This document shows, piece by piece, positions 45,756 to 55,485 of a stretch of DNA of 64,000 nt; position 1 is the stretch's first letter, and every line of letters starts with the position of its first letter. The stretch comes from Bacteroidales bacterium (GTDB taxonomy: Bacteria; Bacteroidota; Bacteroidia; Bacteroidales; UBA3663). Made by a program: the position numbers and the translations under genes. The notes beneath the pieces are model-generated. The model ran no database searches. It was not told the origin of the DNA and saw only the letters and a list, made by a program, of their open reading frames with translations. Location: NCBI GenBank assembly GCA_017449065.1, contig JAFSKF010000028.1, forward strand, positions 1-64,000. Direction: 5' to 3'.

Positions 45756-45832
45756 AACTGGGTAGCGAAGAAAGTTTTTAAGAAAAAACGAACTTTTTAT
45801 CCCGACTGCTATAATATGTCGAAGATTTTCCC

Positions 45833-45840
45833 TATATTTG
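45833..45840 (+). promoter_or_regulatory. Putative -7 element of the defence operon
   Basis: TATATTTG matches TAnnTTTG and lies 42 bp before the helicase ATG. No clear -33 element is present, which suggests a weak or activator-dependent promoter. Confidence 0.5.
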
Positions 45841-45881
45841 CATCAAAATTTCGCCAATAACCATGATCATGGAAATTAAAA

Positions 45882-48800
45882 ATGCAGAATAGTTTTATAA
45901 CAAATAAAGAAAAAATGCTGTCAGACATTATCAACGGCATACTGCCAAAGAGTCAGTCTTTGGATGTGCTTGTTGGTTATTTCTTCTTCTCCGGATATAA
46001 ACTGATTTCTGAGAAGTTGATAGACAAGCATGTCCGCATTCTGGTCGGACTTGACATAGACACCCGGATTACGAAATATATTCGAGAAATAGACACTTTG
46101 GCCGATTACAACAAATCTCGCATTCAGCTCAAAGAAGACTACTACAACCATTTTGTGAGACTTTTCAACGAAACCGACTTTCATGACAGTCAGTCCAAGT
46201 TGGAGTCGTTTAAGCTGTTCTACGACAAGATAAAGGTCGGGACGTTAGAAATCCGTAAGACAGACGAGCCTTGCCACGCTAAAATGTATATCTTTGACTA
46301 TCGAGACGAAATCAGTGAAGGCGGTGAAGACCCGGGCTCCGTTATTACAGGTTCCAGCAACCTTTCATACGAAGGATTGGCTGGCAGAGTAGAGATAAAC
46401 GCCCGATTCAATGACAAAAACTCATATATCGATGCGAAAAACATTTTCAACGAGCTATGGGAAAAGTCCATTGTCATTGCAGATAAGGACCATATTGACG
46501 AATTTGACACGAAGGTTATCGACCGTATCTGGTATGAGAAACTATATAGCCCTTATAAGATGTACCTTCGTGTGCTTAAAGAATACTTCTCCATACCCAC
46601 CACAGAGAACCTGCTTACCCCATACGATATTACTGATGGTAAATTCTCCAATCTGAAATATCAGACGGATGCCGTCCAGATGGCCATCAACTCCATCAAG
46701 AATCATAATGGTGTGATTGTGGCTGATGTTGTAGGACTGGGTAAGAGTATTATCGCTTCAACCGTTGCTCGCAATCTCCGCCTGAGAACGCTTGTGATTT
46801 GTCCGCCACACTTGGAAGAACAATGGCGCAGCTATCGTGATGACTTTGGTTTTACTGCATCCATCTATACTTCAGGAAAACTAGAGGAAGCATTAAAATA
46901 TTATGAACGGATAGTGAAAGCCGATGAGCAGTATTTGATTGTGGTTGATGAGGCACACCGCTATCGCAATGAATATACCATTGATTATACTATCCTACAC
47001 CAACTCTGTTCTGGTAATAAGGTGATGCTACTGACGGCTACGCCCTTCAACAACAGGCCAGATGACATCTATGCTATGCTAAAGTTGTTCCAGGTTCCGA
47101 CCAAGTCAACCTTAAAGACTGTTGATAATCTGGGAGCCAAGTTCAAGGATTTGATTATTACCTACAAACAACTACAGAAGGACCAGCGAGAAGGTAAGAT
47201 AACGGATGTCGAAGTATCTAAGGAAGCAGGAAAGATTGCCAACGAGATACGTTCGATCATCAGCCCGCTTGTCATCCGTCGTTCCCGTATTGATTTGAAA
47301 GAAATACCTGAATATGCAGAGGACTTAAAACGGCAGAACATACAATTAGTCATCCCCAACGATCCAGTAGAGTTGGATTACGATCTGAGTAGTCTTAAGG
47401 ACCTGTATCTCGAAACGCTTGACCGCATCAGCGAGGATGATGAACGGAAAAAGAACGATAGAAAATATCGCTTCAAGGCTGCCCGGTACTCACCAGTATT
47501 ATATCTACGTGAGGAGCTGAAACAAGAACTCTCTGACTTGCTGGAAGAAAAGACAGGCGTAGAACTGAACCTGTTGTTTGGCCGACAAGCCAATATTGCC
47601 AAGTTTATGCGTCGCTTACTGGTGCGTCGTTTCGAAAGTTCTGAATATGCCTTCCGTATGTCGATGGAGTATATGATAAACAGCTCCCGTCAGATTCTGA
47701 AATGGATAGAGGAAAAAGGCAAGATGCCTGTTTATAAAAAGGGTAATCTTCCTGATGTGGATGATTTCTACAAGACTGACGATGACGGAAACGAACTCAT
47801 CACAGAGACCTACGAGAAGTATGAGAAACGAGGATTCTTTGAAATCGACATGAACTATATCAAAGAGTCATTCGTGGAAGATGTTAAGGCTGATATGGAT
47901 CTCCTTCAGCAGATACAAAAGAAGTGGTTTGGAGCGGACGGAACTATCAAGAGCGACCCGAAACTGGAATCGTTCAAACGCATCTTGGACAAACAACTTG
48001 CCAAGGAATCCAAGCGCAAGATTATTGTGTTTACGGAGTTTGCAGACACCGCAGATTATCTTGGCGAGGCATTGCAGACGTATGGACTACCCGTATTCAA
48101 ATACACATCTGCTGACGCTTCCCAATCCAACAAGGATACCATCAACGCTAACTTCAACGCAGGTGAGAAAAAGGAATACCAGCGGGATGACTACAAGATT
48201 CTGGTGGCTACCGATGCCATCTCAGAAGGCTATAACCTGCATCGTGCCGGGACGGTCATCAATTACGACATCCCCTATAACCCTACTCGCATCATTCAGC
48301 GAATAGGTCGTATCAATCGTGTGAACAAAAAAGTGTTCGACCAATTGTATATCTACAACTATTTCCCCACGGACGTTGGCGAAACAGAAACCCGTACTAG
48401 AGAAATCTCCACGCTGAAGATGGCTATGATTCATGCCATCATGGGCGAGGATACAAAGGTGCTGACCAAAGATGAAGAGATACAGTCTTACTTTTTGGAA
48501 CAGTACCGCAAGGAGATGGCCAAGAGCGAAGAAATCTCTTGGGATGTCAAGTACCAAAAGTTGCTAATTGCAACTAAGGGAACAGAAATTTACGACGAAG
48601 CGATGCAGTTGCCGCATCGTGCCCGTACTGGTCGTTCTGTAGAGAAACCGAGAAGCGGCGTGCTGATGTTTGGCAAGAAGGGCAACGACTTTGTCTTTAA
48701 GATCGGAACAGCAGAAGGCCTAGTCGTACAACTGACCGCAGAGGAAGCCATCGGATTGTTTGAGGCTGAATTGATGGAGCAACCCGCAGAACTCTCTGAT

Positions 48801-49136
48801 GCCTTTGAGCCAGCCTATCAACTCACCAAAGCACATCTGTTCAGCAGCGATGTCAAAGATAAAAACGAGAAAATCCGTCTGGAAGCTATGCAGAAGGTCA
48901 AGGTGATGCTGAACCGCAAGGCTCTGCCAACTGACTATCTGAAAGACCTGATGAAGGTAATTCAGAGCGATGGACTTTCTGGTTATGAACTGCGATTTAT
49001 CAATCAATTGAAGCCGGCTGATTACCATAAACTTCCAGATCAAATAGACGAGTATTACATCAATCGAATTATAGAAACTTGCAATCATGTAGATGATGGT
49101 GAGGAATCAATTATATTAGCGGAGGAATTAAAATGA
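45882..49136 (+). CDS. Fusion of phospholipase D-like domain and SNF2 helicase
   Basis: The 1084-residue protein starts with a PLD-type nuclease-like domain (about 1-190). It holds a single HxK motif, CHAKMYIFDYR with H near 131, and GSSNLSYEGL. An SNF2/RapA-like helicase follows: Walker A DVVGLGKS near 287, the DEAH box VVDEAHRYRNE near 353, LLTATPFNN near 387, and the C-terminal half FTEFADTADYLGEAL near 715 with ATDAISEGYNLHRAGTVINY and QRIGRINR. One HxK motif implies action as a dimer if active. Such helicases move along DNA in restriction-type defence. It overlaps the next gene by 4 bp (ATGA). DISARM keeps PLD (drmC) and SNF2 (drmD) as separate genes. Confidence 0.85.
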   Translation: MQNSFITNKEKMLSDIINGILPKSQSLDVLVGYFFFSGYKLISEKLIDKHVRILVGLDIDTRITKYIREIDTLADYNKSRIQLKEDYYNHFVRLFNETDFHDSQSKLESFKLFYDKIKVGTLEIRKTDEPCHAKMYIFDYRDEISEGGEDPGSVITGSSNLSYEGLAGRVEINARFNDKNSYIDAKNIFNELWEKSIVIADKDHIDEFDTKVIDRIWYEKLYSPYKMYLRVLKEYFSIPTTENLLTPYDITDGKFSNLKYQTDAVQMAINSIKNHNGVIVADVVGLGKSIIASTVARNLRLRTLVICPPHLEEQWRSYRDDFGFTASIYTSGKLEEALKYYERIVKADEQYLIVVDEAHRYRNEYTIDYTILHQLCSGNKVMLLTATPFNNRPDDIYAMLKLFQVPTKSTLKTVDNLGAKFKDLIITYKQLQKDQREGKITDVEVSKEAGKIANEIRSIISPLVIRRSRIDLKEIPEYAEDLKRQNIQLVIPNDPVELDYDLSSLKDLYLETLDRISEDDERKKNDRKYRFKAARYSPVLYLREELKQELSDLLEEKTGVELNLLFGRQANIAKFMRRLLVRRFESSEYAFRMSMEYMINSSRQILKWIEEKGKMPVYKKGNLPDVDDFYKTDDDGNELITETYEKYEKRGFFEIDMNYIKESFVEDVKADMDLLQQIQKKWFGADGTIKSDPKLESFKRILDKQLAKESKRKIIVFTEFADTADYLGEALQTYGLPVFKYTSADASQSNKDTINANFNAGEKKEYQRDDYKILVATDAISEGYNLHRAGTVINYDIPYNPTRIIQRIGRINRVNKKVFDQLYIYNYFPTDVGETETRTREISTLKMAMIHAIMGEDTKVLTKDEEIQSYFLEQYRKEMAKSEEISWDVKYQKLLIATKGTEIYDEAMQLPHRARTGRSVEKPRSGVLMFGKKGNDFVFKIGTAEGLVVQLTAEEAIGLFEAELMEQPAELSDAFEPAYQLTKAHLFSSDVKDKNEKIRLEAMQKVKVMLNRKALPTDYLKDLMKVIQSDGLSGYELRFINQLKPADYHKLPDQIDEYYINRIIETCNHVDDGEESIILAEELK

Positions 49137-51052
49137 AGACAGCACAAGAAATATTCGACCAATTGAATTCAATAGATGAAAATGTCAGAATCGATGCAAA
49201 AAGAGCATCCGAGATAGACAAAAGCATCATGGAAACAGTCTGCGCTTTTGCCAATGAGCCTGGTTTGGGTGGAGGTTATTTGTTACTGGGTGCAGTTAGG
49301 ACTGGTTTCGAGAACGGCCTTCCTGTATATGTTCCCGAGAACATTGAGAATCCTGATAGGATCCAGAATGACGTTATTACGCAATGCAGCTCGATGTTCA
49401 ATGTTCGCATCCGACCACAAATAGAAACCGAGATTGTAGATGGTAAGACGGTGCTTGTCGTAAAGGTTGACGAAGCGCCTGAAGCCCAGAAGCCTGTTTA
49501 TATAGTCAGTCGTGGATTACCTCAGGGCGCTTTTCGCAGAGTTGGCTCTTCCGATCAGAAGTGTACGGAAGACGATATGAGGGTTTTCTATTCCTCTGCT
49601 GAGAGTTTCGACAGTACCATCGTAAAGGGGGCTTCGCTTGATGATATAGATGACAATGCACTTGACTATTATAGAAAGTTACGGGCAAAGGTTAACCCTA
49701 ATGCCGAGGAACTGTCATATGACGACAAAGACCTATTGATGGCATTAAGAGCCTGCGAAAAAGAAAAAGACGGAAGTTTTGTCTTGACTTACACGGGTCT
49801 TGTCGTATTTGGTAAATCCATGTCGCTACGCCGTCTGTTGCCAGCACTGAGAGTAGATTATATTCGTGTGTCAGGCAACAGGTGGATAGAAGACCCGGAT
49901 AACCGTTTTGAGGCAACCATTGACATGCGTGGACCACTTATCCTATTAGTCAACCGTGCTATTAATGCCATCAAAGACGACTTGCCCAAAGGCTTCGAAC
50001 TGAAAAAGGGCAACCTACAGGCAGACACCCCAATTGATTTGCCCAATGATGCGCTTCGTGAGGCTTTGGTCAATGCTTTTATCCATTGCTCTTTCCGGCT
50101 TAATCAACCCATCCAGATTATCCGATACTCCAATCGCCTGGAAATCATCAATCCCGGTTTCTCATTAAAGTCGCCAGAGACATTAGGTGAACCCGGATCT
50201 GTGCAGCGTAACCCATTTATAAGTACCATATTTCATGATACGAACTTGGCAGAAACTAAAGGCTCTGGTATCAGGTCAATGCGTGGCCACATGAAGAAGG
50301 CTGGGATGATGCCTCCAACTTTCGAGTCCAATCGATCTGCCAATCAGTTCACTGCCCGTTTGCTGCTCCATCACTTGTTGGATAATGAAACTATTCAGTG
50401 GCTTGCTTCTTATGCTGACTTTTTGCTAAATAATGAGCAACGACTGGCTTTGGTATTTGTCCGCGAAGTTGGGGCAATTGACAATATGACCTATCGACAA
50501 CTGAATAGTGTTATTAATAATCAAAAAGCTTCTTCTGACTTTCACGAATTGTGTACCAAAGGGCTGTTAGAGCAAAAGGGACAAAGCAGAAGTACATACT
50601 ATATTGCTGGCGAAAACTTTGTTAATGGTAGAGCTGAGGGAGAAAATAGTATAGGTAGCAGAGAAAATGATAGGGCTTACGGAGAAAATAATAGAGCTAC
50701 CGACACACTTAATAGTAGAGGAGGTTCCCTTAATGGTAGAGCTACCGACACACTTAATAGTAGAGGAGGTTCCCTTAATAGTAGAGCTGATCAACTTCCA
50801 AAAGATATAGAAGAAAGGATTGCAAAAATTGGGAGACGGGCAAAACCAGAAGAGATGAAAGGACTCGTAATAGAACTATGCAATTTAAGACCGATGAGCT
50901 TATTGGAATTAGCAAGCATATTAAAGAGAAGACCTTCATCTTTAAGGTATCTTTATGTAAATCCTCTCGTTGAGAGCGGTAAACTTTTCTATACCATTCC
51001 AGCAATGCTAAGCCATCCTGACCAGAAATACACAACCGTCAAAAAGAAGTAA
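49133..51052 (+). CDS. AlbA_2 / ATPase-type regulator with internal tandem repeat
   Basis: The 639-residue protein has an N-terminal AlbA_2 (Schlafen-like) domain at about 15-140: NVRIDAKRASEIDKSIMETV, FANEPGLGGGYLLLGA and GAFRRVGSSD. The middle resembles a HATPase_c_4 domain (PNDALREALVNAFIHCSFR near 304-322). C-terminal winged-helix-type segments end SVINNQKAS and RPSSLRYLYV. Between them, residues about 503-550 are Asn/Ser/Gly/Arg-rich and contain a 15-residue repeat. Proteins of this type often regulate or assist R-M and defence loci. Its ATG overlaps the helicase stop, so translation is probably coupled. Confidence 0.8.
   Translation: MKTAQEIFDQLNSIDENVRIDAKRASEIDKSIMETVCAFANEPGLGGGYLLLGAVRTGFENGLPVYVPENIENPDRIQNDVITQCSSMFNVRIRPQIETEIVDGKTVLVVKVDEAPEAQKPVYIVSRGLPQGAFRRVGSSDQKCTEDDMRVFYSSAESFDSTIVKGASLDDIDDNALDYYRKLRAKVNPNAEELSYDDKDLLMALRACEKEKDGSFVLTYTGLVVFGKSMSLRRLLPALRVDYIRVSGNRWIEDPDNRFEATIDMRGPLILLVNRAINAIKDDLPKGFELKKGNLQADTPIDLPNDALREALVNAFIHCSFRLNQPIQIIRYSNRLEIINPGFSLKSPETLGEPGSVQRNPFISTIFHDTNLAETKGSGIRSMRGHMKKAGMMPPTFESNRSANQFTARLLLHHLLDNETIQWLASYADFLLNNEQRLALVFVREVGAIDNMTYRQLNSVINNQKASSDFHELCTKGLLEQKGQSRSTYYIAGENFVNGRAEGENSIGSRENDRAYGENNRATDTLNSRGGSLNGRATDTLNSRGGSLNSRADQLPKDIEERIAKIGRRAKPEEMKGLVIELCNLRPMSLLELASILKRRPSSLRYLYVNPLVESGKLFYTIPAMLSHPDQKYTTVKKK
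50693..50788 (+). repeat. In-frame 45-bp tandem repeat inside the AlbA_2 gene
   Basis: Units at 50693-50737 and 50738-50782 are near identical (GGT versus AGT at the end); six bases of a third copy follow. Each encodes RATDTLNSRGGSLN plus one variable residue. The length is a multiple of three, so copy-number changes keep the frame and would lengthen or shorten the linker. Confidence 0.92.
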
Positions 51053-51059
51053 ATACACT

Positions 51060-54000
51060 ATGGAGTTTAACAGAGCATATAGCCGTGATGAGTTTCTCTC
51101 ATTTCTGAGAGTCAACTTCCTGCCAGAGGATTTCCGACAGGAAATAAGCAGTGTGGAGAATCCTGTGCAGTTCCAATATACCCAGCAAGTGACACGCTTG
51201 GGCGAATGCGAATCATTGGGATTGGTTGTCTATGAAGTGCGTCATAGTTCCAAGCACGATGCCCGTGTAGGTCTGACAAAAGAGGCATTCCGCCTGTTGG
51301 CTGATGAGTTTTGCGAGCGTGCCTTGGTGTTCTTTGTGCCAGAGGATGACAACAACAACTATCGCTTCTCATTGATTGAGATTACGCTCGACCAGTCAGA
51401 GACGTCTTCACGAGTCAGCCGTCGCTACTCCAATCCTCACCGCTATTCCTACTATCTGGGTAAAGGAATCTCTTACTACACCCCTAACAAATACCTGAAT
51501 GAATATGGCCGGGTGGTCAGTGTGGAGGATTTAAGAAACCGCTTCTCTGTGGATGTGCTTACCAAGGCATTCTATCAGGAACTGAGCGACTGGTATGCCT
51601 GGGCTATCATGGTGGTGCGTTTCCCCAATGACCTGAAGACGTTAGAGGATAATCAGAAGTATAACTCTGAGGCGATGATACGCCTGATTACCCGTCTCAT
51701 CTTTGTCTGGTTCCTGAAACAGCGTCATTTAGTTCCCGATGAGTTCTTCGATGAGCAGTTTATTGCCGATGAACTGATACAAGGCTTTACCCCTCATGCG
51801 GTTGCAAATCTTTTCGGCAAGTCGTATGAAAGCAAATATTATAAAGGTGTATTACAGAACCTGTTCTTTGCCATGCTGAACAGTCCTATCACCCCAGAGG
51901 GTAAGGACACCATTTCTGAGCGTCGTTTCCGTAATGGGCGAGGCGACTACGACAATAATAAGCTGATGCGCCATGAGGATTTGTTCATCAATCCCGATAA
52001 GTTCGTGGAACTTGCCAATCAATATGTACCATTCCTAAATGGTGGCTTGTTCGACTGCTTGGATGACAAGGACAAAGGCATGTATGTGGATGCCTTCACA
52101 GACCGCAAGGTCATCAGCGACCAGTTGGTGATACCCGACTTCCTGTTCTTTGGTGATGAGGTAGGCAAAAACATCGACCTCTCTGAGTGGTATGGCGACA
52201 AGAAGAAAAAGAAGGTCAGTGCCCGAGGTATTATCGACATCCTGAAGCGCTATAACTTCACGGTAGAAGAGAACACGCCTTTCGACCAGGAAGTGTCGCT
52301 CGACCCAGAACTGTTAGGAAAAGTCTTTGAGAACCTATTGGCAGCCTACAACCCAGAGACGCAGACAACAGCCCGCAAGCAAACAGGTTCGTTCTATACG
52401 CCCCGTGAGATTGTACAATATATGGTGGATGAAAGTCTGGTGGCTCACCTGAAACGTACAGTAGGTGAGGACTTAGAACCAGAATATCGAAAACTGATTC
52501 AATACACGGACGAGGGACCGACTCTGACCGATGACCAAAAACGCCAGATTATGCAGTCACTCTATGAGTGTAAAGTGCTCGATCCCGCCTGTGGTTCTGG
52601 TGCTTTCCCGATGGGTATGCTCCAACAGATGGTGCATATTCTAGGGCAGCTTGACCCCAACAACGAGCAATGGAAGGATATGATGCTCAACAATGCCATT
52701 AGTGAAACATCTGAGGTCTACCGCAATGCGACGGATGAAGAGCGTGCAGAAATTGTGGCTGATATTGAGCGTAGCTTTAATGAGAGCATCAACCGCCCTG
52801 ACTATGCCCGTAAGCTCTACTTGATAGAGAACTGCATCTATGGTGTAGATATCCAACCTATTGCCATCCAGATAAGCAAACTCCGTTTCTTTATCTCCTT
52901 GGTGGTTGACCAAAAGACTAATAACAACCCTGTTGACAACTTCGGCATTCGTCCTTTGCCTAACCTTGAAGCAAAATTTGTAGCGGCAAATACGTTAGTT
53001 GGATTGGAGAAACGCGAAGCTAACCTCTTTGACTCTGAAGCTATCCGCGAAAAAGAAAAGGAAATGAAAGAGGCAAAGCATCGCATATTTGGTGCAAAAA
53101 CGGTGAAAACTAAACGTATATATAAGGAACGTGTGGCTTGTCTACGTAAAGAAATTGCAAGTATGTTGAGCGAAAGTGGCTCTATTGGTAACGCGGAAGC
53201 CCAACAACTCTCCTCATGGGATATGTTTGATCAAAATGCCACCTCGCCTTTCTTTGACCCTACATGGATGTTTGGTGTCAATGGAGGATTTGATGTAGTT
53301 ATTGCAAATCCACCATATGTACTAGTACAAACAATGACAAATGAAAGATTGAAATCTTACTATAGAAACAAATTTGTAGTTGCTGCATATAAGGTGGATT
53401 TGTATCATCTCTTCATAGAATATGGATTGAGGATATTAAATACAAGCGGTGTGTTGTCATACATAAATCCTTCCAACTTCCTAACAAATCAATATGTGTT
53501 TAAATTGCGTGAAATGCTATTGAGTCAGGAAAGAGTCCAACATATTATCAATATTGAAGATAATGTTTTCTCTGCTAATGTTAATACTTGCATCATCCAA
53601 GTTCTAAAAGGAAAAGAATTGAATTATACCTTAAACTATATCAAGGGTAATATATGCGATGGCCTGTTAGAATTAAAACATTTATCATCTATTTCACAGA
53701 GCCGATATTTGCAAAATGATGGTTTCATAATTCAACCGATAGGCAATAGTATTGAAGAGAATATCCTACAGAAAATAGAAAATTGTTCTATTCCTCTCAA
53801 TTCCTACGCGACTGTAAACTTTGGTATGCAATTGAGAAATAGGAAACTGTTTCCTCAAGATGTTCTTAAAGATCCTTCTCTTAAAGATTTAACTAAGGAC
53901 CATAGACCATGCCTTACTGGAAAAAATATTTCTCCATATATTTCGAAATACGACAATTTGTACTGTTATTATAATCGTATTGCTCAATGTGGAGGTTGTT

Positions 54001-54467
54001 GGGAAGAAGAAATTCATAATAGCAAGAATAAAATTATTGTCAGACAAGTCGGGGCAACTCCTATTTCTGGAATAGATACCGAAGGACTTGCAGTCCTAAA
54101 TAGTGCTTTTATGATAGTATGTAAAGAAGAAAGCCCTTATTATATTTTAGGATTGCTAAACTCTAATTTGTTAAAGTTCTATTGGTCATTTAAATTTGAA
54201 GATAAACGTAAGACTTTCCCGAAAATCAAGGGGGGGTATTTAGAAAAAATACCAATATGTAAAACGTCAGGGGCTGATAAGCGTTCCATTATTACTCTGG
54301 CTCAAAGAATTGTATCTATCAAGAAGGAAGACCTTCAGGCAGACACAAGTGCTTTGCAAAACGAGATAGACAAGAAGGTCTATCGTCTGTATGGCCTGAC
54401 CTACGATGAAGTCCTCATCGTAGACCCCAATCCTCCATTTACACGAGAAGAGTATGAAACAGCTTGA
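51060..54467 (+). CDS. Eco57I-like adenine-specific DNA methyltransferase (possible restriction fusion)
   Basis: The 1135-residue protein has the N6-adenine methyltransferase motifs: SAM-binding DPACGSGAFPMGM near residue 507 and catalytic NPPYV near 750. The C-terminal TaqI-like specificity region (about 750-1090) includes FIIQPIGNSIEENILQKIEN, CLTGKNISPYISKYDNLYCY, KIIVRQVGATPISGIDTEGL and ILGLLNSNLLKFYW. The N-terminal 400 residues (VVYEVRHSSKHDARVGLTKE, ALVFFVPED) are typical of large type IIG or PglX-like enzymes and may include a nuclease fold, but no sure PD-(D/E)XK is read. The specificity region is visibly more AT-rich than the rest. The next gene overlaps its end by 14 bp. Confidence 0.88.
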   Translation: MEFNRAYSRDEFLSFLRVNFLPEDFRQEISSVENPVQFQYTQQVTRLGECESLGLVVYEVRHSSKHDARVGLTKEAFRLLADEFCERALVFFVPEDDNNNYRFSLIEITLDQSETSSRVSRRYSNPHRYSYYLGKGISYYTPNKYLNEYGRVVSVEDLRNRFSVDVLTKAFYQELSDWYAWAIMVVRFPNDLKTLEDNQKYNSEAMIRLITRLIFVWFLKQRHLVPDEFFDEQFIADELIQGFTPHAVANLFGKSYESKYYKGVLQNLFFAMLNSPITPEGKDTISERRFRNGRGDYDNNKLMRHEDLFINPDKFVELANQYVPFLNGGLFDCLDDKDKGMYVDAFTDRKVISDQLVIPDFLFFGDEVGKNIDLSEWYGDKKKKKVSARGIIDILKRYNFTVEENTPFDQEVSLDPELLGKVFENLLAAYNPETQTTARKQTGSFYTPREIVQYMVDESLVAHLKRTVGEDLEPEYRKLIQYTDEGPTLTDDQKRQIMQSLYECKVLDPACGSGAFPMGMLQQMVHILGQLDPNNEQWKDMMLNNAISETSEVYRNATDEERAEIVADIERSFNESINRPDYARKLYLIENCIYGVDIQPIAIQISKLRFFISLVVDQKTNNNPVDNFGIRPLPNLEAKFVAANTLVGLEKREANLFDSEAIREKEKEMKEAKHRIFGAKTVKTKRIYKERVACLRKEIASMLSESGSIGNAEAQQLSSWDMFDQNATSPFFDPTWMFGVNGGFDVVIANPPYVLVQTMTNERLKSYYRNKFVVAAYKVDLYHLFIEYGLRILNTSGVLSYINPSNFLTNQYVFKLREMLLSQERVQHIINIEDNVFSANVNTCIIQVLKGKELNYTLNYIKGNICDGLLELKHLSSISQSRYLQNDGFIIQPIGNSIEENILQKIENCSIPLNSYATVNFGMQLRNRKLFPQDVLKDPSLKDLTKDHRPCLTGKNISPYISKYDNLYCYYNRIAQCGGCWEEEIHNSKNKIIVRQVGATPISGIDTEGLAVLNSAFMIVCKEESPYYILGLLNSNLLKFYWSFKFEDKRKTFPKIKGGYLEKIPICKTSGADKRSIITLAQRIVSIKKEDLQADTSALQNEIDKKVYRLYGLTYDEVLIVDPNPPFTREEYETA
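53290..54310 (+). other. AT-rich specificity segment of the methyltransferase gene
   Basis: From just before the NPPYV motif to about 54310 the gene changes to visibly AT-rich sequence with frequent TTA, ATA and AGA codons. The flanks (for example 51500-52900 and 54320-54460) use more GC-rich codons. This fits replacement of the target-recognition part by recombination. The judgement is by eye. Confidence 0.6.
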
Positions 54468-55482
54468 AGATAATGACATAGCAGAGATAATGCGTTCACG
54501 GCCACATCTTTTTATATTGGGAGCAGGAGCTACAAAAGCGACTATTCCCAATGGTGACAAGTATGGTCGCCAAAGTCCTGTTATGGAAAACTTCATGCAA
54601 GAAATCGGGATAGATGGTCTTTTGGATGGTGTGAAGTTGAAGACCAAAAGTAATAATATTGAAGCCATTTACTCAGAATTAGCTTCAAAGCCAGAATATA
54701 CTGATGTTGTTAGGAAGATAGAAGATGGCATCGTAAATCATTACCGAAAGATGCAAATTCCTGATAAGCCAACGCTCTATGATTGCCTTATCTTGTCACT
54801 TCGTAGCAAAGACTGCATAGCAACGTTCAATTGGGACCCACTGCTAATCCAAGCTTATAATCGAGTAAACAAGATAACTCGTGATTTGCCTCAGATGCTA
54901 TTTCTACACAGTTGTGTTGAGGTTGGAGTTTGCGAAGACTGCAAACACTTTGAGCCCTATCACAACAGATTCTGTTCGGAATGTGGCAAGCCATTGGTTT
55001 CACCAAGATTGCTATATCCCGTTAAGAATAAGGACTATTCACAAAATGTCTATATTCAAGATGCCTGGTATCGGTTACAGTACTATTTGGAGAAAGCGTG
55101 TATAGTTACTATTTGGGGATATAGTGCTCCGGAAAGTGACAAAAAAGCCAAACAGATGATGCTAAAAGCCTTCTCGTCAGACTATCGTCCCCTTGACCAG
55201 ATTGAAGTAATAGATATTGCAACAGAAGATGTACTATACAAAACTTGGCAACCATTTGCAAAGAACACCAATTACCATCTTAATATTTACCGTTCACTGA
55301 TTGAAAGTTTGATTGGAGAATTTCCCCGTAGAAGCATTGAGGGATATGTTAAGCGGAATATAGAGGGCTGGTGGGATAGTTCAACTTTGAAGCTTAAGGA
55401 GTGTAAGACTTTTGACGAACTTGCACTACTGATGAAGCCATTAATAGAAAATGAATCACAGAATAATTACAATGTTATATAG
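54454..55482 (+). CDS. SIR2-like protein with zinc ribbon
   Basis: The 342-residue protein has SIR2-like features: nucleotide loop ILGAGATKAT (GAGAT at 23-27), TFNWDPLL (124-131), a possible catalytic His152 in LFLHSC, four cysteines C160, C163, C174 and C177 forming a zinc ribbon, and TIWGYSAPESDKKAKQMM near 219. SIR2-like proteins in defence systems (Thoeris ThsA, DSR, SIR2-HerA) usually degrade NAD to stop phage growth; others are regulators. I infer an NAD-cleaving or NAD-sensing role in this operon. The gene begins inside the end of the methyltransferase gene. Confidence 0.78.
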   Translation: MKQLEDNDIAEIMRSRPHLFILGAGATKATIPNGDKYGRQSPVMENFMQEIGIDGLLDGVKLKTKSNNIEAIYSELASKPEYTDVVRKIEDGIVNHYRKMQIPDKPTLYDCLILSLRSKDCIATFNWDPLLIQAYNRVNKITRDLPQMLFLHSCVEVGVCEDCKHFEPYHNRFCSECGKPLVSPRLLYPVKNKDYSQNVYIQDAWYRLQYYLEKACIVTIWGYSAPESDKKAKQMMLKAFSSDYRPLDQIEVIDIATEDVLYKTWQPFAKNTNYHLNIYRSLIESLIGEFPRRSIEGYVKRNIEGWWDSSTLKLKECKTFDELALLMKPLIENESQNNYNVI

Positions 55483-55485
55483 CGT

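Noticed and set aside
50567..50794. Repetitive 75-codon minus-strand frame (SSTIKGT repeats)
   Set aside because: It is the antisense reading of the 45-bp repeat inside the AlbA_2 gene.
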